In this document: piece after piece, positions 7,207 to 16,527 of the stretch
Layout of the letters: each line of letters opens with the position of its first letter
Position numbering within the stretch: the first letter of the stretch is position 1
NCBI GenBank assembly: GCA_016935315.1
Contig: JAFGRD010000128.1
Span: 43,989-107,988, forward strand
DNA: 64,000 nucleotides
Direction of reading: 5' to 3'
Source: Pirellulales bacterium
Lineage (GTDB): Bacteria; Planctomycetota; Planctomycetia; Pirellulales; Thermoguttaceae
Translations under genes and position numbers: made by a program
The notes under the pieces: model-generated
Databases searched by the model: none
Told to the model about the DNA's origin: nothing
The model's input: only the letters and a program-made list of their open reading frames with translations

Positions 7207-9351
7207 TTAGGCCGGGTTCGTGCCGGGTAGCCGGATCGGCATCGAACGGATGCGCAGCCCCGTGGCGGCAAAGACGGCATTGGCGATGGCCGGCGCAATC
7301 GCAATGATGGGCGTTTCCCCCGCGCCGGCCGAGGGGATATCGGGATTGTCGACCAGGTGGACATCGATCTTGGGAACGTCCTCGAACCGCGGCACTCGGT
7401 ACGTGGCGAAGCTGGCGTTGCGGATTCGGCCATCCCGAAACTGCATCGCTTCGCGCAGGGCAGGCCCCATACCCATGATGATGCAGCCCTGCACCTGAGA
7501 CACCAGATTGGCGGGATTCTGAATCGGCCCGCATTCAAACGCTTCGCAGACCTCGCACACCCGGATCTCCCCTCGCGCGCGGTCGATCCCCACTTCGACA
7601 CACGCCGCCACGACGGAGTTCTTCTCCGTTCCGCAAGCTAACCCCACGCCCAATTCGGGCGTGACCTTCTTCTGGCGCGCGGGCCAGTCGAAATGCCTGG
7701 CGGCAACCTCCAGCACGGTTCGGATGCGTGGGTTTTCGAGATGAGCCAACCTGAAGGCCAGCGGATCGGACTGCGCGGCAGCCGCCAATTCGTCCATAAA
7801 CGACTCACGGGCGAAATTGTTGGCCGTGGCGGCGAGGCAACGATACGCGCCCTGGCGCAGAGGAGAATCGGAACCTGCGGAGAGGATTCGGGTGTTGGCG
7901 GTATTGTAGGGCGTGTCGATTGCCGCGCCGCCGGCGTTGATATTCGTAAAATCCCAGGCAACCAGCGAGCCTTCCCGGTCCAACGCCCCACGGCACTCGA
8001 TCAAGGCCGCCGGCCGGAAGTACGCCCAGGTGAACTCTTCAGCCCGCGTCCAGTGCACGGCCACCGGACGCCCCGCCGCCTTGGCCAATCGAGCCGCCTC
8101 TTCCGCCGCCTCGCCGGTATGCTTGCCTCCGAATCCGCCCCCCATGTCCGGCACAATGACTCGTACCTGCTCGGCCGGAACTCCCAAGGCCCGCGCCAAA
8201 TCCCCCTGAATCCGCTGCGGATAGTCGATGCCGGCCCAAACCGTCAGCCTGCCGTCTTTCCACTCCGCCGTTGCCGCCCTCGGTTCCATCGGCGCGTGCT
8301 GAACATACGCCACTTCGTACGTCGCGCCGAGGACTTTGTCCGCGTCGGCCAGGGCCCTCTCCAGGGAACCTCTCGTGCTGGGCCGGCCGGAGCGGGCATG
8401 CTGCTTCAGGTGTGAAAACAGCTCGTCGCTGGACGGCTGCGAGACGGTCGACCAGGTTGCCGTCTCCGAAACGGCACGCAGCGCCTCGTCGGCGCGAAAC
8501 GTCGTCGGCGCCGCGAACCCTACAAACTCTCCTTCCCGCACCACGACCACGTCTTCCATCGCTTCGGCGGGCGAGAGGTCGATGGACTCGAGCCGCGCTC
8601 CATAGGCGGGCGGGCGAAGCACTTTCCCATAGAGCATCCCGGGACGTGCAATGTCCGAGGGATAACGGTGCGCCCCGGTAACCAGATCCCGGAGGTTCGG
8701 CCGGGGAACCGAGGTGCCCATCACTCCCCACTCGCTCGCCGGCGTAAGCGGAATCTCGGCGGGAGAACTCCGCTGGAACGCTTCGACAATCTCCGGAGAC
8801 TGGACCAATTGCGCATAGCGGACGATCTTCCCGCTTGCCTTGTGTGTGATCGTGCCGTCTCGCACCTCCAGGGCACCGGGGTCCACGCTCCACTGCTGCG
8901 CCGCAAGGCGCGTGAGCAGTTCGCGCGCGGCGGCGGCCCCTTGCCGCACCGCGGGCACCGTGCTGGGAGTCGTCCGGCTGCCCGCGGTCATCCCGTCATC
9001 GGGCACCAACGCCGTATCGGCCATCACGAGGTTGATCTTCGCGACGCCCACGCGCAATTCTTCGGCCGCCGCCTGCGTGAGTTGTGCGCGCGAGCCCTGT
9101 CCCTCCTCCACCTTGCCCGTCATGACGGTAATCGTGCCGTCCTGGTTGACATGAAGTCTGGCCGCAACGTTCCGCACACCTCGGCTGCCACGTCGCTGAC
9201 CGAAGGAGATCCCCTCGGTCACCGTGATGAGAAGCCCCGCGCCGACGACCTGCACAAACGCCCGCCTGCTCAGTTGGACCTCACATGGCGAATCCTCCGA
9301 CGGTGAGGATCGTTTCGTCTCAGACGTTTTCGTTACGACTTCTCCGGTCAT
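7207..9351 (-). CDS. Tat-exported molybdopterin-binding aldehyde oxidase/isoquinoline oxidoreductase-type subunit
   Basis: A 714-residue large subunit of the xanthine dehydrogenase superfamily, closest in style to IorB-type proteins, which hydroxylate aldehydes or N-heterocycles at a Mo centre. The N-terminus has a twin-arginine signal (SRRAFVQVVGAGLL, about 28-41) after a long n-region, so the holoenzyme is probably exported folded with its FeS partner. GGGFGGKHTGE (about 400) is the Mo-pterin-binding motif, and the conserved GAGE Glu near 679 is the expected catalytic base. It follows the [2Fe-2S] gene by 6 bp. No FAD subunit is present, typical of this two-subunit class. The substrate is unknown. 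Confidence 0.88.
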   Translation of the reverse strand: MTGEVVTKTSETKRSSPSEDSPCEVQLSRRAFVQVVGAGLLITVTEGISFGQRRGSRGVRNVAARLHVNQDGTITVMTGKVEEGQGSRAQLTQAAAEELRVGVAKINLVMADTALVPDDGMTAGSRTTPSTVPAVRQGAAAARELLTRLAAQQWSVDPGALEVRDGTITHKASGKIVRYAQLVQSPEIVEAFQRSSPAEIPLTPASEWGVMGTSVPRPNLRDLVTGAHRYPSDIARPGMLYGKVLRPPAYGARLESIDLSPAEAMEDVVVVREGEFVGFAAPTTFRADEALRAVSETATWSTVSQPSSDELFSHLKQHARSGRPSTRGSLERALADADKVLGATYEVAYVQHAPMEPRAATAEWKDGRLTVWAGIDYPQRIQGDLARALGVPAEQVRVIVPDMGGGFGGKHTGEAAEEAARLAKAAGRPVAVHWTRAEEFTWAYFRPAALIECRGALDREGSLVAWDFTNINAGGAAIDTPYNTANTRILSAGSDSPLRQGAYRCLAATANNFARESFMDELAAAAQSDPLAFRLAHLENPRIRTVLEVAARHFDWPARQKKVTPELGVGLACGTEKNSVVAACVEVGIDRARGEIRVCEVCEAFECGPIQNPANLVSQVQGCIIMGMGPALREAMQFRDGRIRNASFATYRVPRFEDVPKIDVHLVDNPDIPSAGAGETPIIAIAPAIANAVFAATGLRIRSMPIRLPGTNPA

Positions 9352-9357
9352 AGGCTT

Positions 9358-9828
9358 CTACCTCTTGGTCTTCTCCGCGGCCCGGCGAATCGCGCCGTGA
9401 ATCTTCGGATAGCCGTTGCACCGACAGATGTTTCCGTTCATCCCTTCGGCGATATCCCGGTCGGTGGGATGGGGGTTTTCTTGTAGCAGGGCAACGGCGG
9501 TCAGAATCATTCCGCCCGTGCAATACCCGCACTGCGCGGCGCCCTCTTCGAGGAATGCTTCCTGGACGGGATGCAGCGAGCCGTCTTTCGCCAGCCCCTC
9601 GATCGTCACGATCGTCGTGTTGTCCGCCTTGCTGACGGGTGTGACGCAGGAGAGCACGCGCTTGCCGTCCATCAACACGGAGCACGCGCCGCATCGCCCC
9701 TCGCCACAGGCGTACTTGGGACCGGTCAGACCCAGGTCTTCCCGGAGCACGTCCAGAAGCGACCGCCGCGGATCGGTGGTGATGGCCTTCTGTTGCCCGT
9801 TTACCGTCAGCTTAACCGTCACATCCAT
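9358..9828 (-). CDS. [2Fe-2S] subunit of molybdenum hydroxylase
   Basis: A 156-residue protein of the CoxS/IorA type. The N-terminal plant-ferredoxin cluster uses C41, C46, C49 and C61 (motif CGEGRCGACS). The C-terminal four-helix cluster uses C100, C103, C135 and C137 (CGYCTGG and CRCNGY). It passes electrons from the Mo site to an outside acceptor. The frame is open to 10206, but the ATG at 9828 has a strong SD (GGGAGG) and matches the family start. It is the first gene of the operon and lacks its own Tat signal, consistent with hitch-hiking export with the large subunit. Confidence 0.93.
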   Translation of the reverse strand: MDVTVKLTVNGQQKAITTDPRRSLLDVLREDLGLTGPKYACGEGRCGACSVLMDGKRVLSCVTPVSKADNTTIVTIEGLAKDGSLHPVQEAFLEEGAAQCGYCTGGMILTAVALLQENPHPTDRDIAEGMNGNICRCNGYPKIHGAIRRAAEKTKR

Positions 9829-10230
9829 CGTGGGCCTCCCTCGGACTGTGGACAGACGCCAATAATATAGACCACCCATTCGCGATTTGCCAGTCCACAT
9901 TCTAGACGACGCCATTGCAGACGATGCCTCGTGGACGATGCCGCAAAGCTCAACCATGTCACGAGCGGCTTTGGCCGCGGGGGGCGGCGACAGGATCGGC
10001 TGCTGCTTCTCACGGGCGTACTCGCCGGGGTCCGGATCGCCTGCAATCTGCCACCACTTTCCCGACAATCTTGACAGCGATCCTCCGTGCAGCCACACTG
10101 GTAGCGTACGTGCCGCGTCTGGGAAGAGCGTATCCCTGAAGCAGGGCAGCTTGTCGCGGACCATGGATCGGCGCAGCTCCCTGAGAACGGGGAAACCAAT
10201 CGTCATCAGAATAGGAAGAAAGAGCGAACC
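9829..10230. other. Divergent intergenic region, Mo-hydroxylase operon / GH116-like gene
   Basis: 402 bp with the Mo-hydroxylase promoter near the left end. A plus-strand TTGACA at 10071-10076 is followed, 17 bp on, by CACACT (10094-10099), a weak -10 that may drive the GH116-like gene 130 bp downstream. No convincing ORF is present on either strand. Confidence 0.45.
9864..9893 (-). promoter_or_regulatory. Promoter of the molybdenum hydroxylase operon, flanked by an inverted repeat
   Basis: On the minus strand: -10 TATATT (9864-9869), with a moderate -35 CTGGCA (9888-9893) 18 bp upstream. Seven-base arms TGTGGAC (9847-9853) and GTCCACA (9893-9899) form a perfect inverted repeat bracketing the promoter, which could be an operator half-site pair. 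The inference rests on pattern alone. Confidence 0.5.
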
Positions 10231-12822
10231 ATGCGAACCAGACAGATCATATCGCTGATGCTGGGGGTGGGATTAATGCTGTCGCTTGGCAACGCGACTG
10301 CTTCGGGCCAAGATCGCTACGCATCGCGCCAGGCGCGCCCTTACAACGGCCCGTATCGGGGCCGGAACCTCGAACAAATCGCCTTTCCGCTGGGCGGGAT
10401 CGGTGCGGGCATGGTGTGTCTGGAAGGCAGCGGATGCCTCTCGCACGTTTCGATTCGCCACCAGCCCGAGATCTTCAATGAGCCGAAGACCTTCGCAGCC
10501 GTGTACGTCAAGACAGCGAACGGGGTCGCCCGCGTCCTCGAAGGCCCGGTGCCGGGCTATAAGATCTTGCTGCCTCGCGGCGGCGCGTGGAGCAGCAGCG
10601 GCAACGGGGCGGGCGGAACCACTTACGGCCTGCCGCGGTTCGGCAACGCGGAGTTCCTGGCGCGATTCCCGTTTGCCACGGTAACGCTGACCGACCCGGC
10701 CGTGCCGCTGCGCGTGAGACTGACCGGCTGGAGCCCGTTCACGCCGCCGGAGGCCGACGACAGCTCGCTACCGATCGCGGCCCTCGAATACCGGCTGACG
10801 AACACGGCGGACGGCGCGCTGGAAGGCGTGTTTTCGTTCCACTCGGAGAACTTCGTGGACGTCGAAGGCGACTCGATTTCCGAAGTTCGCCCGATTCCGG
10901 GCGGGTTCCTGCTGGGACAGCCCGCCACCGAGAAGGAGCCTTGGCAGGAAGGGGCGTTCTGCGTCTGGTGCGACGATCCGGGCACGAAGGTCGACTGTGC
11001 CTGGTTTCGCGGCGGCTGGTTCGATGCGTTGACCATGCTCTGGAAGGCGGTATCCGCCGGCGATGTCGTCAGCCGAGGTCCCCACCAAGACGGTCGGGCC
11101 AGCGACGGCGCCAGCCTCTACGTGCCGTTTCGGCTTGACGCCGGACAGTCGAGGACCTTCCGCCTGCTGTTGGCGTGGTACGTGCCGCGAAGCAACATCC
11201 GGCAGGGCGAACGGGCCGCCGCGGCCAATCCAGAGGCCCAGCCGGAGGACACTTGCTGCGCCAGCGGTGAGTGTTGTCCGGCCGAGCCGCCGCCGACGCA
11301 CTATGTTCCCTGGTACGCCAAGCACATGGCCGGCATCGATGAGGTGCTCGGCTACTGGCGCGAGAACTACGGCCGCCTCCGCCGCACGTCGGCCACGTTC
11401 CGCGATTGCTTCTTCGACACGACGTTTCCTCCGGAAGTCGTGGAAGCCGTCGCCGCCAACCTGTCAATCCTCAAGAGTCCCACCTGTTTGCGCCAGCACG
11501 ACGGGCGATTCTGGGGTTGGGAAGGCTGCCGCGACTCGGACGGCTGTTGCGCCGGCAGTTGCACGCACGTCTGGAACTACGCCCAGGCCTTGCCGCATCT
11601 GTTTCCCAGCCTGGAACGCTCGATGCGGGAAGCGACGCTGTTGGCCTGTCAGGACGAGCACGGCCACCAGACGTTTCGCACGCCCTTGCCGATCGGGCCG
11701 GCCGGGCACGGCTTCCACGCGGCCGCCGACGGGCAACTGGGCCATGTGATGCGCGTGTACCGTGAATGGCGGATCAGCGGGGACACCGACTGGATGATCC
11801 GCCTGTGGCCGAAGGTCAAGCAGAGCCTCGACTATTGCATCGAAGCCTGGGACCCGGAACATCGGGGCACGCTGCGGGAGCCGCACCACAACACCTACGA
11901 CATCGAGTTCTGGGGTCCCGATGGGATGTGCACGAGCATGTACCTCGGCGCCTTGGAGGCCGCCGTGCGCATGGGTGCGCAGGCAGGCGACGACGTGGCG
12001 CTCTACAGGCAACTGGCGGCCAGCGGCAAACAGGCCCTGGAGCAGGACCTCTTCGACGGCGAATACTTCGTGCAGAAGATCCAACTCGAAGGGCTCAAGG
12101 CGACGGATCCTACTTCGATCAAGGGCATCAATATGAACTACTCGCCCGAGGCCGTCGCGTTGCTGCGCAAGGAAGGGCCGAAATACCAGTATGGCGCCGG
12201 CTGCCTCTCCGACGGCGTGCTGGGGGCGTGGATCGCCGAGATGTGCGGGATTGGGTCCGTTCTGGACGAGGAGAAGGTTCGCAGCCATTTGCTGGCCGTC
12301 CGTAAGTACAACTTCCGCCACGATCTGTCCACGCATGCCAACCCGCAACGGCCGACCTACGCGCTGAACGACGAGGGCGGACTGCTGCTGTGCTCGTGGC
12401 CGAAGGGTGGCGAGCTGTCGCTGCCGTTTGTCTACAGCAACGAAGTGTGGACCGGCATCGAGTACCAGGTGGCCAGCCATCTGATGCTGGTGGGCCGCGT
12501 CGACGAGGGACTCGACATCGTGCGGGCCTGCCGCGACCGGTACGACGGCCGGGTGCGAAACCCGCTGAGCGAGATTGAGTGCGGCCACTTCTACGCCAGG
12601 GCCCTGGCTAGCTACGGATTGCTGCAAGCCCTGTCGGGGGCACGCTACGACGCCGTGGAAAAGACCCTTTACCTCGATCCAAACGTTCCAGGCGACTTCC
12701 GGGCTTTCCTCTCCACTGCCACCGGCCTCGGCACGGTCGGCATACGCGACGGCAAGCCTTTCCTCGACGTGAAGAGCGGTTCGATCGACGTGGACCGGAT
12801 TCGCGTCGGCCGACGTTCCTAA
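10231..12822 (+). CDS. Secreted GH116-like glycosidase (non-lysosomal glucosylceramidase family)
   Basis: An 863-residue protein with an N-terminal signal peptide (about 1-26). The start of the mature part, FPLGGIGAGMVCLEGSGCLS, is the GH116 N-terminal domain signature. The catalytic alpha/alpha barrel shows CTHVWNYAQALPHLFP (about 444-459) and HNTYDIEFWGP (about 552-562), where the Asp matches the family acid/base. The nucleophile is expected in the WGWEGC region near 431, but this assignment is inference. Family members hydrolyse beta-glucosides, beta-xylosides or glucosylceramide. The protein is unusually Cys-rich for the family in two spots (about 330-340 and 432-443). The next gene in the same direction is another glycosidase-like protein, separated by hairpin repeat copy 2. 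Confidence 0.82.
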   Translation: MRTRQIISLMLGVGLMLSLGNATASGQDRYASRQARPYNGPYRGRNLEQIAFPLGGIGAGMVCLEGSGCLSHVSIRHQPEIFNEPKTFAAVYVKTANGVARVLEGPVPGYKILLPRGGAWSSSGNGAGGTTYGLPRFGNAEFLARFPFATVTLTDPAVPLRVRLTGWSPFTPPEADDSSLPIAALEYRLTNTADGALEGVFSFHSENFVDVEGDSISEVRPIPGGFLLGQPATEKEPWQEGAFCVWCDDPGTKVDCAWFRGGWFDALTMLWKAVSAGDVVSRGPHQDGRASDGASLYVPFRLDAGQSRTFRLLLAWYVPRSNIRQGERAAAANPEAQPEDTCCASGECCPAEPPPTHYVPWYAKHMAGIDEVLGYWRENYGRLRRTSATFRDCFFDTTFPPEVVEAVAANLSILKSPTCLRQHDGRFWGWEGCRDSDGCCAGSCTHVWNYAQALPHLFPSLERSMREATLLACQDEHGHQTFRTPLPIGPAGHGFHAAADGQLGHVMRVYREWRISGDTDWMIRLWPKVKQSLDYCIEAWDPEHRGTLREPHHNTYDIEFWGPDGMCTSMYLGALEAAVRMGAQAGDDVALYRQLAASGKQALEQDLFDGEYFVQKIQLEGLKATDPTSIKGINMNYSPEAVALLRKEGPKYQYGAGCLSDGVLGAWIAEMCGIGSVLDEEKVRSHLLAVRKYNFRHDLSTHANPQRPTYALNDEGGLLLCSWPKGGELSLPFVYSNEVWTGIEYQVASHLMLVGRVDEGLDIVRACRDRYDGRVRNPLSEIECGHFYARALASYGLLQALSGARYDAVEKTLYLDPNVPGDFRAFLSTATGLGTVGIRDGKPFLDVKSGSIDVDRIRVGRRS

Positions 12823-12831
12823 GGACGCTTA

Positions 12832-12906
12832 CACACTCAATGCGCGAGGGCGACCAACGGAAGCCCGACTTATCCTGCCTCCCGTTGGTCGGCCTGGATC
12901 ATTCAC
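12832..12906 (+). repeat. 75-bp hairpin repeat, copy 2
   Basis: This is the inverse-orientation partner of 7083-7157. Arms at 12848-12863 (GGGCGACCAACGGAAG) and 12879-12894 pair at 14 of 16 positions around a 15-base loop. It lies between the GH116-like stop (12822) and the GH-A-like start (12962). Relative to transcription it has the same orientation as copy 1. The two differences from perfect pairing suggest it is the more decayed copy. Confidence 0.85.
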
Positions 12907-12961
12907 AATACAGACATCAAGAAGGACTCGGCAACCCGTTTCAGAGAAGGAGATACGTACC

Positions 12962-15805
12962 ATGACCGTCTCGCAGCATGCCTTGATGTGGTTTCTGGTT
13001 CTGGCCCTGGTGGGGTTGGCCGTCGCGGTGCCCTGTCGTGCCGAGAGTGAAAACATCCTTGTCCTTCCGGAGTCCAACCACGCGATCACCTTCCTGCGGG
13101 ACGGCGTGCCGTATTTGGACCTCGCTCTCGGGGGCTGGGGGCCCAACTGGTCGTGGCTGGGACTGCCGGGCCGGCTGCGGGAGATGGACGACCGAACCGA
13201 GATGGCGTGTACGGCCTCCATTTCGAGCACCAAGGCGGAACTGACGCTCCATGCGGTCGTTTCCCCGACGGGCGCCAAGCGGGTGCGGATGGAGATGGAC
13301 CTCAAGACGTCCAAGGACACCGATCTGACGATGATCATCAACGGCCTGAGCGTGGGCCGGCGGTTCAGCAAGGGCAAGGTGCTGGTTACGCTGGCCGACG
13401 GCAGCAGCAGGACGATCATGCTGCCGCTGGACAAGCAGGGGCTCGGCCAGAGCGTCAAGCGGTTCGTGCTGATAGACAACGCCGGAGAGGAGACGGCCGT
13501 CACGTTCGACGCGCCCGTGCACGTGGCCTCCGACGGCGATTTGCGGATCGTTTTGGCAGAGAAGACCCTGTCGGCCGACGAGCGGGTCCGTGTCGCGATG
13601 ACGATCGATCTGCCGGTCGAGTTGACTTACTACCCCGGCGTCCAGAAGGTTCCTGCCGATCCCGGCTTCGACCGCTGGTACACGTTCCAGCCCACGGGCG
13701 ACCATGCCCGGCAAAGTGAAATCAGCATGGCCGACTGGCTGGAATCGCCGGCCGGCAAGCACGGGCGGATTCTCCGCCGGGGCGACGCGCTGATCTATCA
13801 CGGCAAGCCGATCAAGCTCTGGGGCCTGAACGTCTGCTACGGCAGTTGTGCCCCCGAAAAGGAGCTTGCCGAGCGGCGCGCCGCCTTCTACTCCAAGATG
13901 GGCATCAATTCGGTTCGCCTGCACAAGTACGCCGACGGGCCCGGCTGGGCGGGTATCCAGGCGGACGACAGCTTCGTCGAGTTCGACGAGCAGGGGCTCC
14001 GGCAGATGGACTACTTCGTCGCCCAACTCAAGCAGCACGGCGTCTACGTGAAGCTCTCCTCGACGTTCCACGTCGCGCTGGGCGCCAAACAGCGCAAGGA
14101 CGTGCCCTACATGGATGAGTTCGGTCCGTTGCGGGGCGCCGGCGGCCGGGTCCGCACCGGCGGTGGTTCCATCTATTTCCTGAAAGAACTCCAGGATCTT
14201 CAAATCGAGCAGCTCGTCGGCATGCTCCGGCACGAGAATCCCTACACGGGGCTGACCTATGCGGAGGACCCGGCAGTCGCCGTCGTCGAGCTGTTCAACG
14301 AGGACAGCATCCTGTTCTATACCACCATGGGCCAGCTCCAGACGATCCCCACCGTGCGCAAAAGGGCTTCCGAACGGTTCTGCCAGTGGCTGAAGGAACG
14401 GTACGGCAGCAAGCAGGCCCTGCTGAGTGCCTGGGGCGAGAACGCTCTGGGTTGCTTCGCCAACGAAGGCTTCCCGCAGGAGAGCTGGGAGGACGAGACG
14501 ATCGTGCCCGCAGGCAACCCGTGGTTCTTCGATCCGGATCGGCTCGCCGGATCGCAGGCCTCGAAGAAGCAGCGGCTGCTGGACACGATGCTGTTTCTCT
14601 ATGGTCTCCAGAACGAGTTCTACGACCGCTACGTGCAAGCGATCCGCGACGCGGGCTACACGGGCGAGATTCTCGCCTCGAACTGGCAGGCCGGCAGGGC
14701 GATCAGCCACTACTACAATCTGCACTCGGACTGGCGCGTGGGCCTGATCGACCGTCACAACTACTTCGGCGGGGGCGGCGGCGCGAAGTTCAACAGCGCC
14801 ACCATGCTTCGGGCGGCGGGGTCGGGGACGCTTTCGGTCGGCATGCAGCAGGTCGCGGACCGCCCGTTCATGCTCTCGGAGTGGATCCACGTCCTGCCCA
14901 ACGAATGGGGCGTGGAGGGTCCGGCCCTGATCGGCGCCTACGGCATGGGCCTCAACGGCTGGGACGTCTCCTACATGTTTCAGAACCGCGACAGCGGCGG
15001 CTTCAGCGACAGCATCGGCGGGACCTGGAACGTCACGACCCCGAACGTCGTCGGCGTGTTTCCGGCGGTCGCTCGCCAGGTGCTGCGCGGCGACGTGGCC
15101 GAGTCCGACCTGGTCGCCACACGGTACGTCCACCTGCCTTCGCTGCACGAGGGCAAGCTCGGATTCACCGACACCGTCACCCAGCAAGGCGACGTCAAGA
15201 CGTTCGACGGCGCAGAGGTGCCCGCCAAGACGATGGCGGTCGCCCGTTGCGTCGTCGAGTTCACCGACGAATTCCGCCAGACGCCGGCGTTCGAGTTGGC
15301 CAAGTACTCGAAACAGGGCGAGCTGGTTTCTTCCACGAACCAACTCCGCTGGCATGAGGGCAAGAGCAGGTTGGACGGGTACTTCACGATCGACACGCCT
15401 GCCACCAAGGCCGTCGTCGGCTTCGCAAAGGATCAAGTCTGCAAGCTTGGCGAGGTGACGATCGCTCCGCAGAGCCGGTATGGCGCGATCTACGTGACGG
15501 CCCGCGGCCGCGAGGAAGACATCGACTCGGCCAAAGCGCTGCTGGTGGTGGCCGTCGCCCGGGCACGCAACACGGGCCAGAAGGTCTTGGAGGACACTCT
15601 CCTGCTGCTGCCCGGCAAATCGCCGGTCGTGATGGAGCCCGTCGCGGCGCAGATTCACGTCCCCAGGGCCGACAAGGCGATCGTCCACGTTTTGGACCAC
15701 GACGGCTGCAAGACCGGCCGGACACTTCCCGTCCGCGACGGCGTCGTCGAGATCGACGGCGCCCGGGACAAAACCTGTTACTACCTGGTCAGTTACGCCG
15801 GGTAG
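12962..15805 (+). CDS. Secreted clan GH-A-like glycoside hydrolase, family not assigned
   Basis: A 947-residue protein with a signal peptide (about 1-27). An N-terminal beta-rich region occupies about 30-250. A TIM-barrel region follows, with the fold hallmarks of clan GH-A: FNEDS with N446-E447 as likely acid/base and PFMLSEW with E640 as likely nucleophile, and the start of the barrel at KLWGLNVCYG. A C-terminal beta domain (about 750-947) closes the protein. Residues are assigned by pattern, not alignment. The substrate is unknown; the neighbours suggest a plant or algal polysaccharide, or host glycan. The start has a GAGAAGGAG-type SD. It could belong to GH5-like or a recently defined family. 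Confidence 0.72.
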   Translation: MTVSQHALMWFLVLALVGLAVAVPCRAESENILVLPESNHAITFLRDGVPYLDLALGGWGPNWSWLGLPGRLREMDDRTEMACTASISSTKAELTLHAVVSPTGAKRVRMEMDLKTSKDTDLTMIINGLSVGRRFSKGKVLVTLADGSSRTIMLPLDKQGLGQSVKRFVLIDNAGEETAVTFDAPVHVASDGDLRIVLAEKTLSADERVRVAMTIDLPVELTYYPGVQKVPADPGFDRWYTFQPTGDHARQSEISMADWLESPAGKHGRILRRGDALIYHGKPIKLWGLNVCYGSCAPEKELAERRAAFYSKMGINSVRLHKYADGPGWAGIQADDSFVEFDEQGLRQMDYFVAQLKQHGVYVKLSSTFHVALGAKQRKDVPYMDEFGPLRGAGGRVRTGGGSIYFLKELQDLQIEQLVGMLRHENPYTGLTYAEDPAVAVVELFNEDSILFYTTMGQLQTIPTVRKRASERFCQWLKERYGSKQALLSAWGENALGCFANEGFPQESWEDETIVPAGNPWFFDPDRLAGSQASKKQRLLDTMLFLYGLQNEFYDRYVQAIRDAGYTGEILASNWQAGRAISHYYNLHSDWRVGLIDRHNYFGGGGGAKFNSATMLRAAGSGTLSVGMQQVADRPFMLSEWIHVLPNEWGVEGPALIGAYGMGLNGWDVSYMFQNRDSGGFSDSIGGTWNVTTPNVVGVFPAVARQVLRGDVAESDLVATRYVHLPSLHEGKLGFTDTVTQQGDVKTFDGAEVPAKTMAVARCVVEFTDEFRQTPAFELAKYSKQGELVSSTNQLRWHEGKSRLDGYFTIDTPATKAVVGFAKDQVCKLGEVTIAPQSRYGAIYVTARGREEDIDSAKALLVVAVARARNTGQKVLEDTLLLLPGKSPVVMEPVAAQIHVPRADKAIVHVLDHDGCKTGRTLPVRDGVVEIDGARDKTCYYLVSYAG

Positions 15806-15828
15806 CTGTACGACCGGACTTCCGCGTC

Positions 15829-16527
15829 ATGGCGATGTCCGCCGGGGCGGACGTGTCGAGCCGGCCGATGAACAGACGAAAACTCATGCAGCCGTCGGTC
15901 CATCTTTCCTTGCAGGTGAGTGAGGATCTCCTGCCCCGCTTCTGCTTGTTGGCCGGCGGCGGCTTCACGTTCCTCGTGCAGACCGGATGTACGGTCCACG
16001 ATCTACTTTGCGGGCAGTTGGGCATCCCCGCAGAGTATCTGGTCGGGCGGGTCCAGACGATCTTCCTGAACGCTTCCGTGGTTGACGATTCCCGGACCGC
16101 CAGTGTGCCGGCCGGCGCCACGATCGCCCTGTCGGCGGCCATGCCCGGGATCGCCGGAATCATGCTCCGAAAGGGCAGCCCATATGCCCCCATGCGAAGC
16201 CGGATTTCCCATGTCAACCGGGATTCGACCGGCCAGGCGCCCCGCCGAGACCATGTAGTCCTCAAACTGTTCAACATGCTGCAGCGCGAGCTGGGGCCGC
16301 CAATGCTCCGGCGGGGAGTCCAGGTCTCCGGCAGGGCCCTTGCCGACCTGTTTCGCGGCCGCACACGCGTCTTTCACCGCGGCATCCTCAGCGCAAGGTT
16401 CGACGAGGAACCGATCAGCCCCGACGTTCTTCTCGAAACGGATTGGACCGGTCGCGACGTCTTTCTACGAATGCAGACCAGACAACATGAAGAAACGGAG
16501 CTGTACGATCCGCGAAGGGGCGCCTAG
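15829..16527 (+). CDS. Conserved protein of unknown function with beta-grasp-like stretch
   Basis: A 232-residue ORF starting 24 bp after the GH-A-like gene. Residues about 48-110 (FLVQTGCTVHDLLCGQLGI then IFLNASVVDD and LSAAMPGIAG) resemble a ThiS/MoaD-type beta-grasp segment, with a two-part conserved look; the rest is not recognised. The start is uncertain: ATGs at 15829, 15865 and 15886 all lack a good SD, and 15829 is kept because it sits closest to the upstream gene. The frame runs, after the TAG at 16525, straight into the remnant GAF/LuxR sequence, so the last residues may not be native. The function is unknown. Confidence 0.6.
   Translation: MAMSAGADVSSRPMNRRKLMQPSVHLSLQVSEDLLPRFCLLAGGGFTFLVQTGCTVHDLLCGQLGIPAEYLVGRVQTIFLNASVVDDSRTASVPAGATIALSAAMPGIAGIMLRKGSPYAPMRSRISHVNRDSTGQAPRRDHVVLKLFNMLQRELGPPMLRRGVQVSGRALADLFRGRTRVFHRGILSARFDEEPISPDVLLETDWTGRDVFLRMQTRQHEETELYDPRRGA

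Noticed and set aside
12941..15700. 919-codon open frame on the minus strand
   Set aside because: It lies fully antisense to the GH-A-like gene, which has a signal peptide, SD and catalytic motifs. The minus-strand translation is low-complexity Arg/Ala/Leu/Val-rich and matches no fold; high GC creates such shadows.
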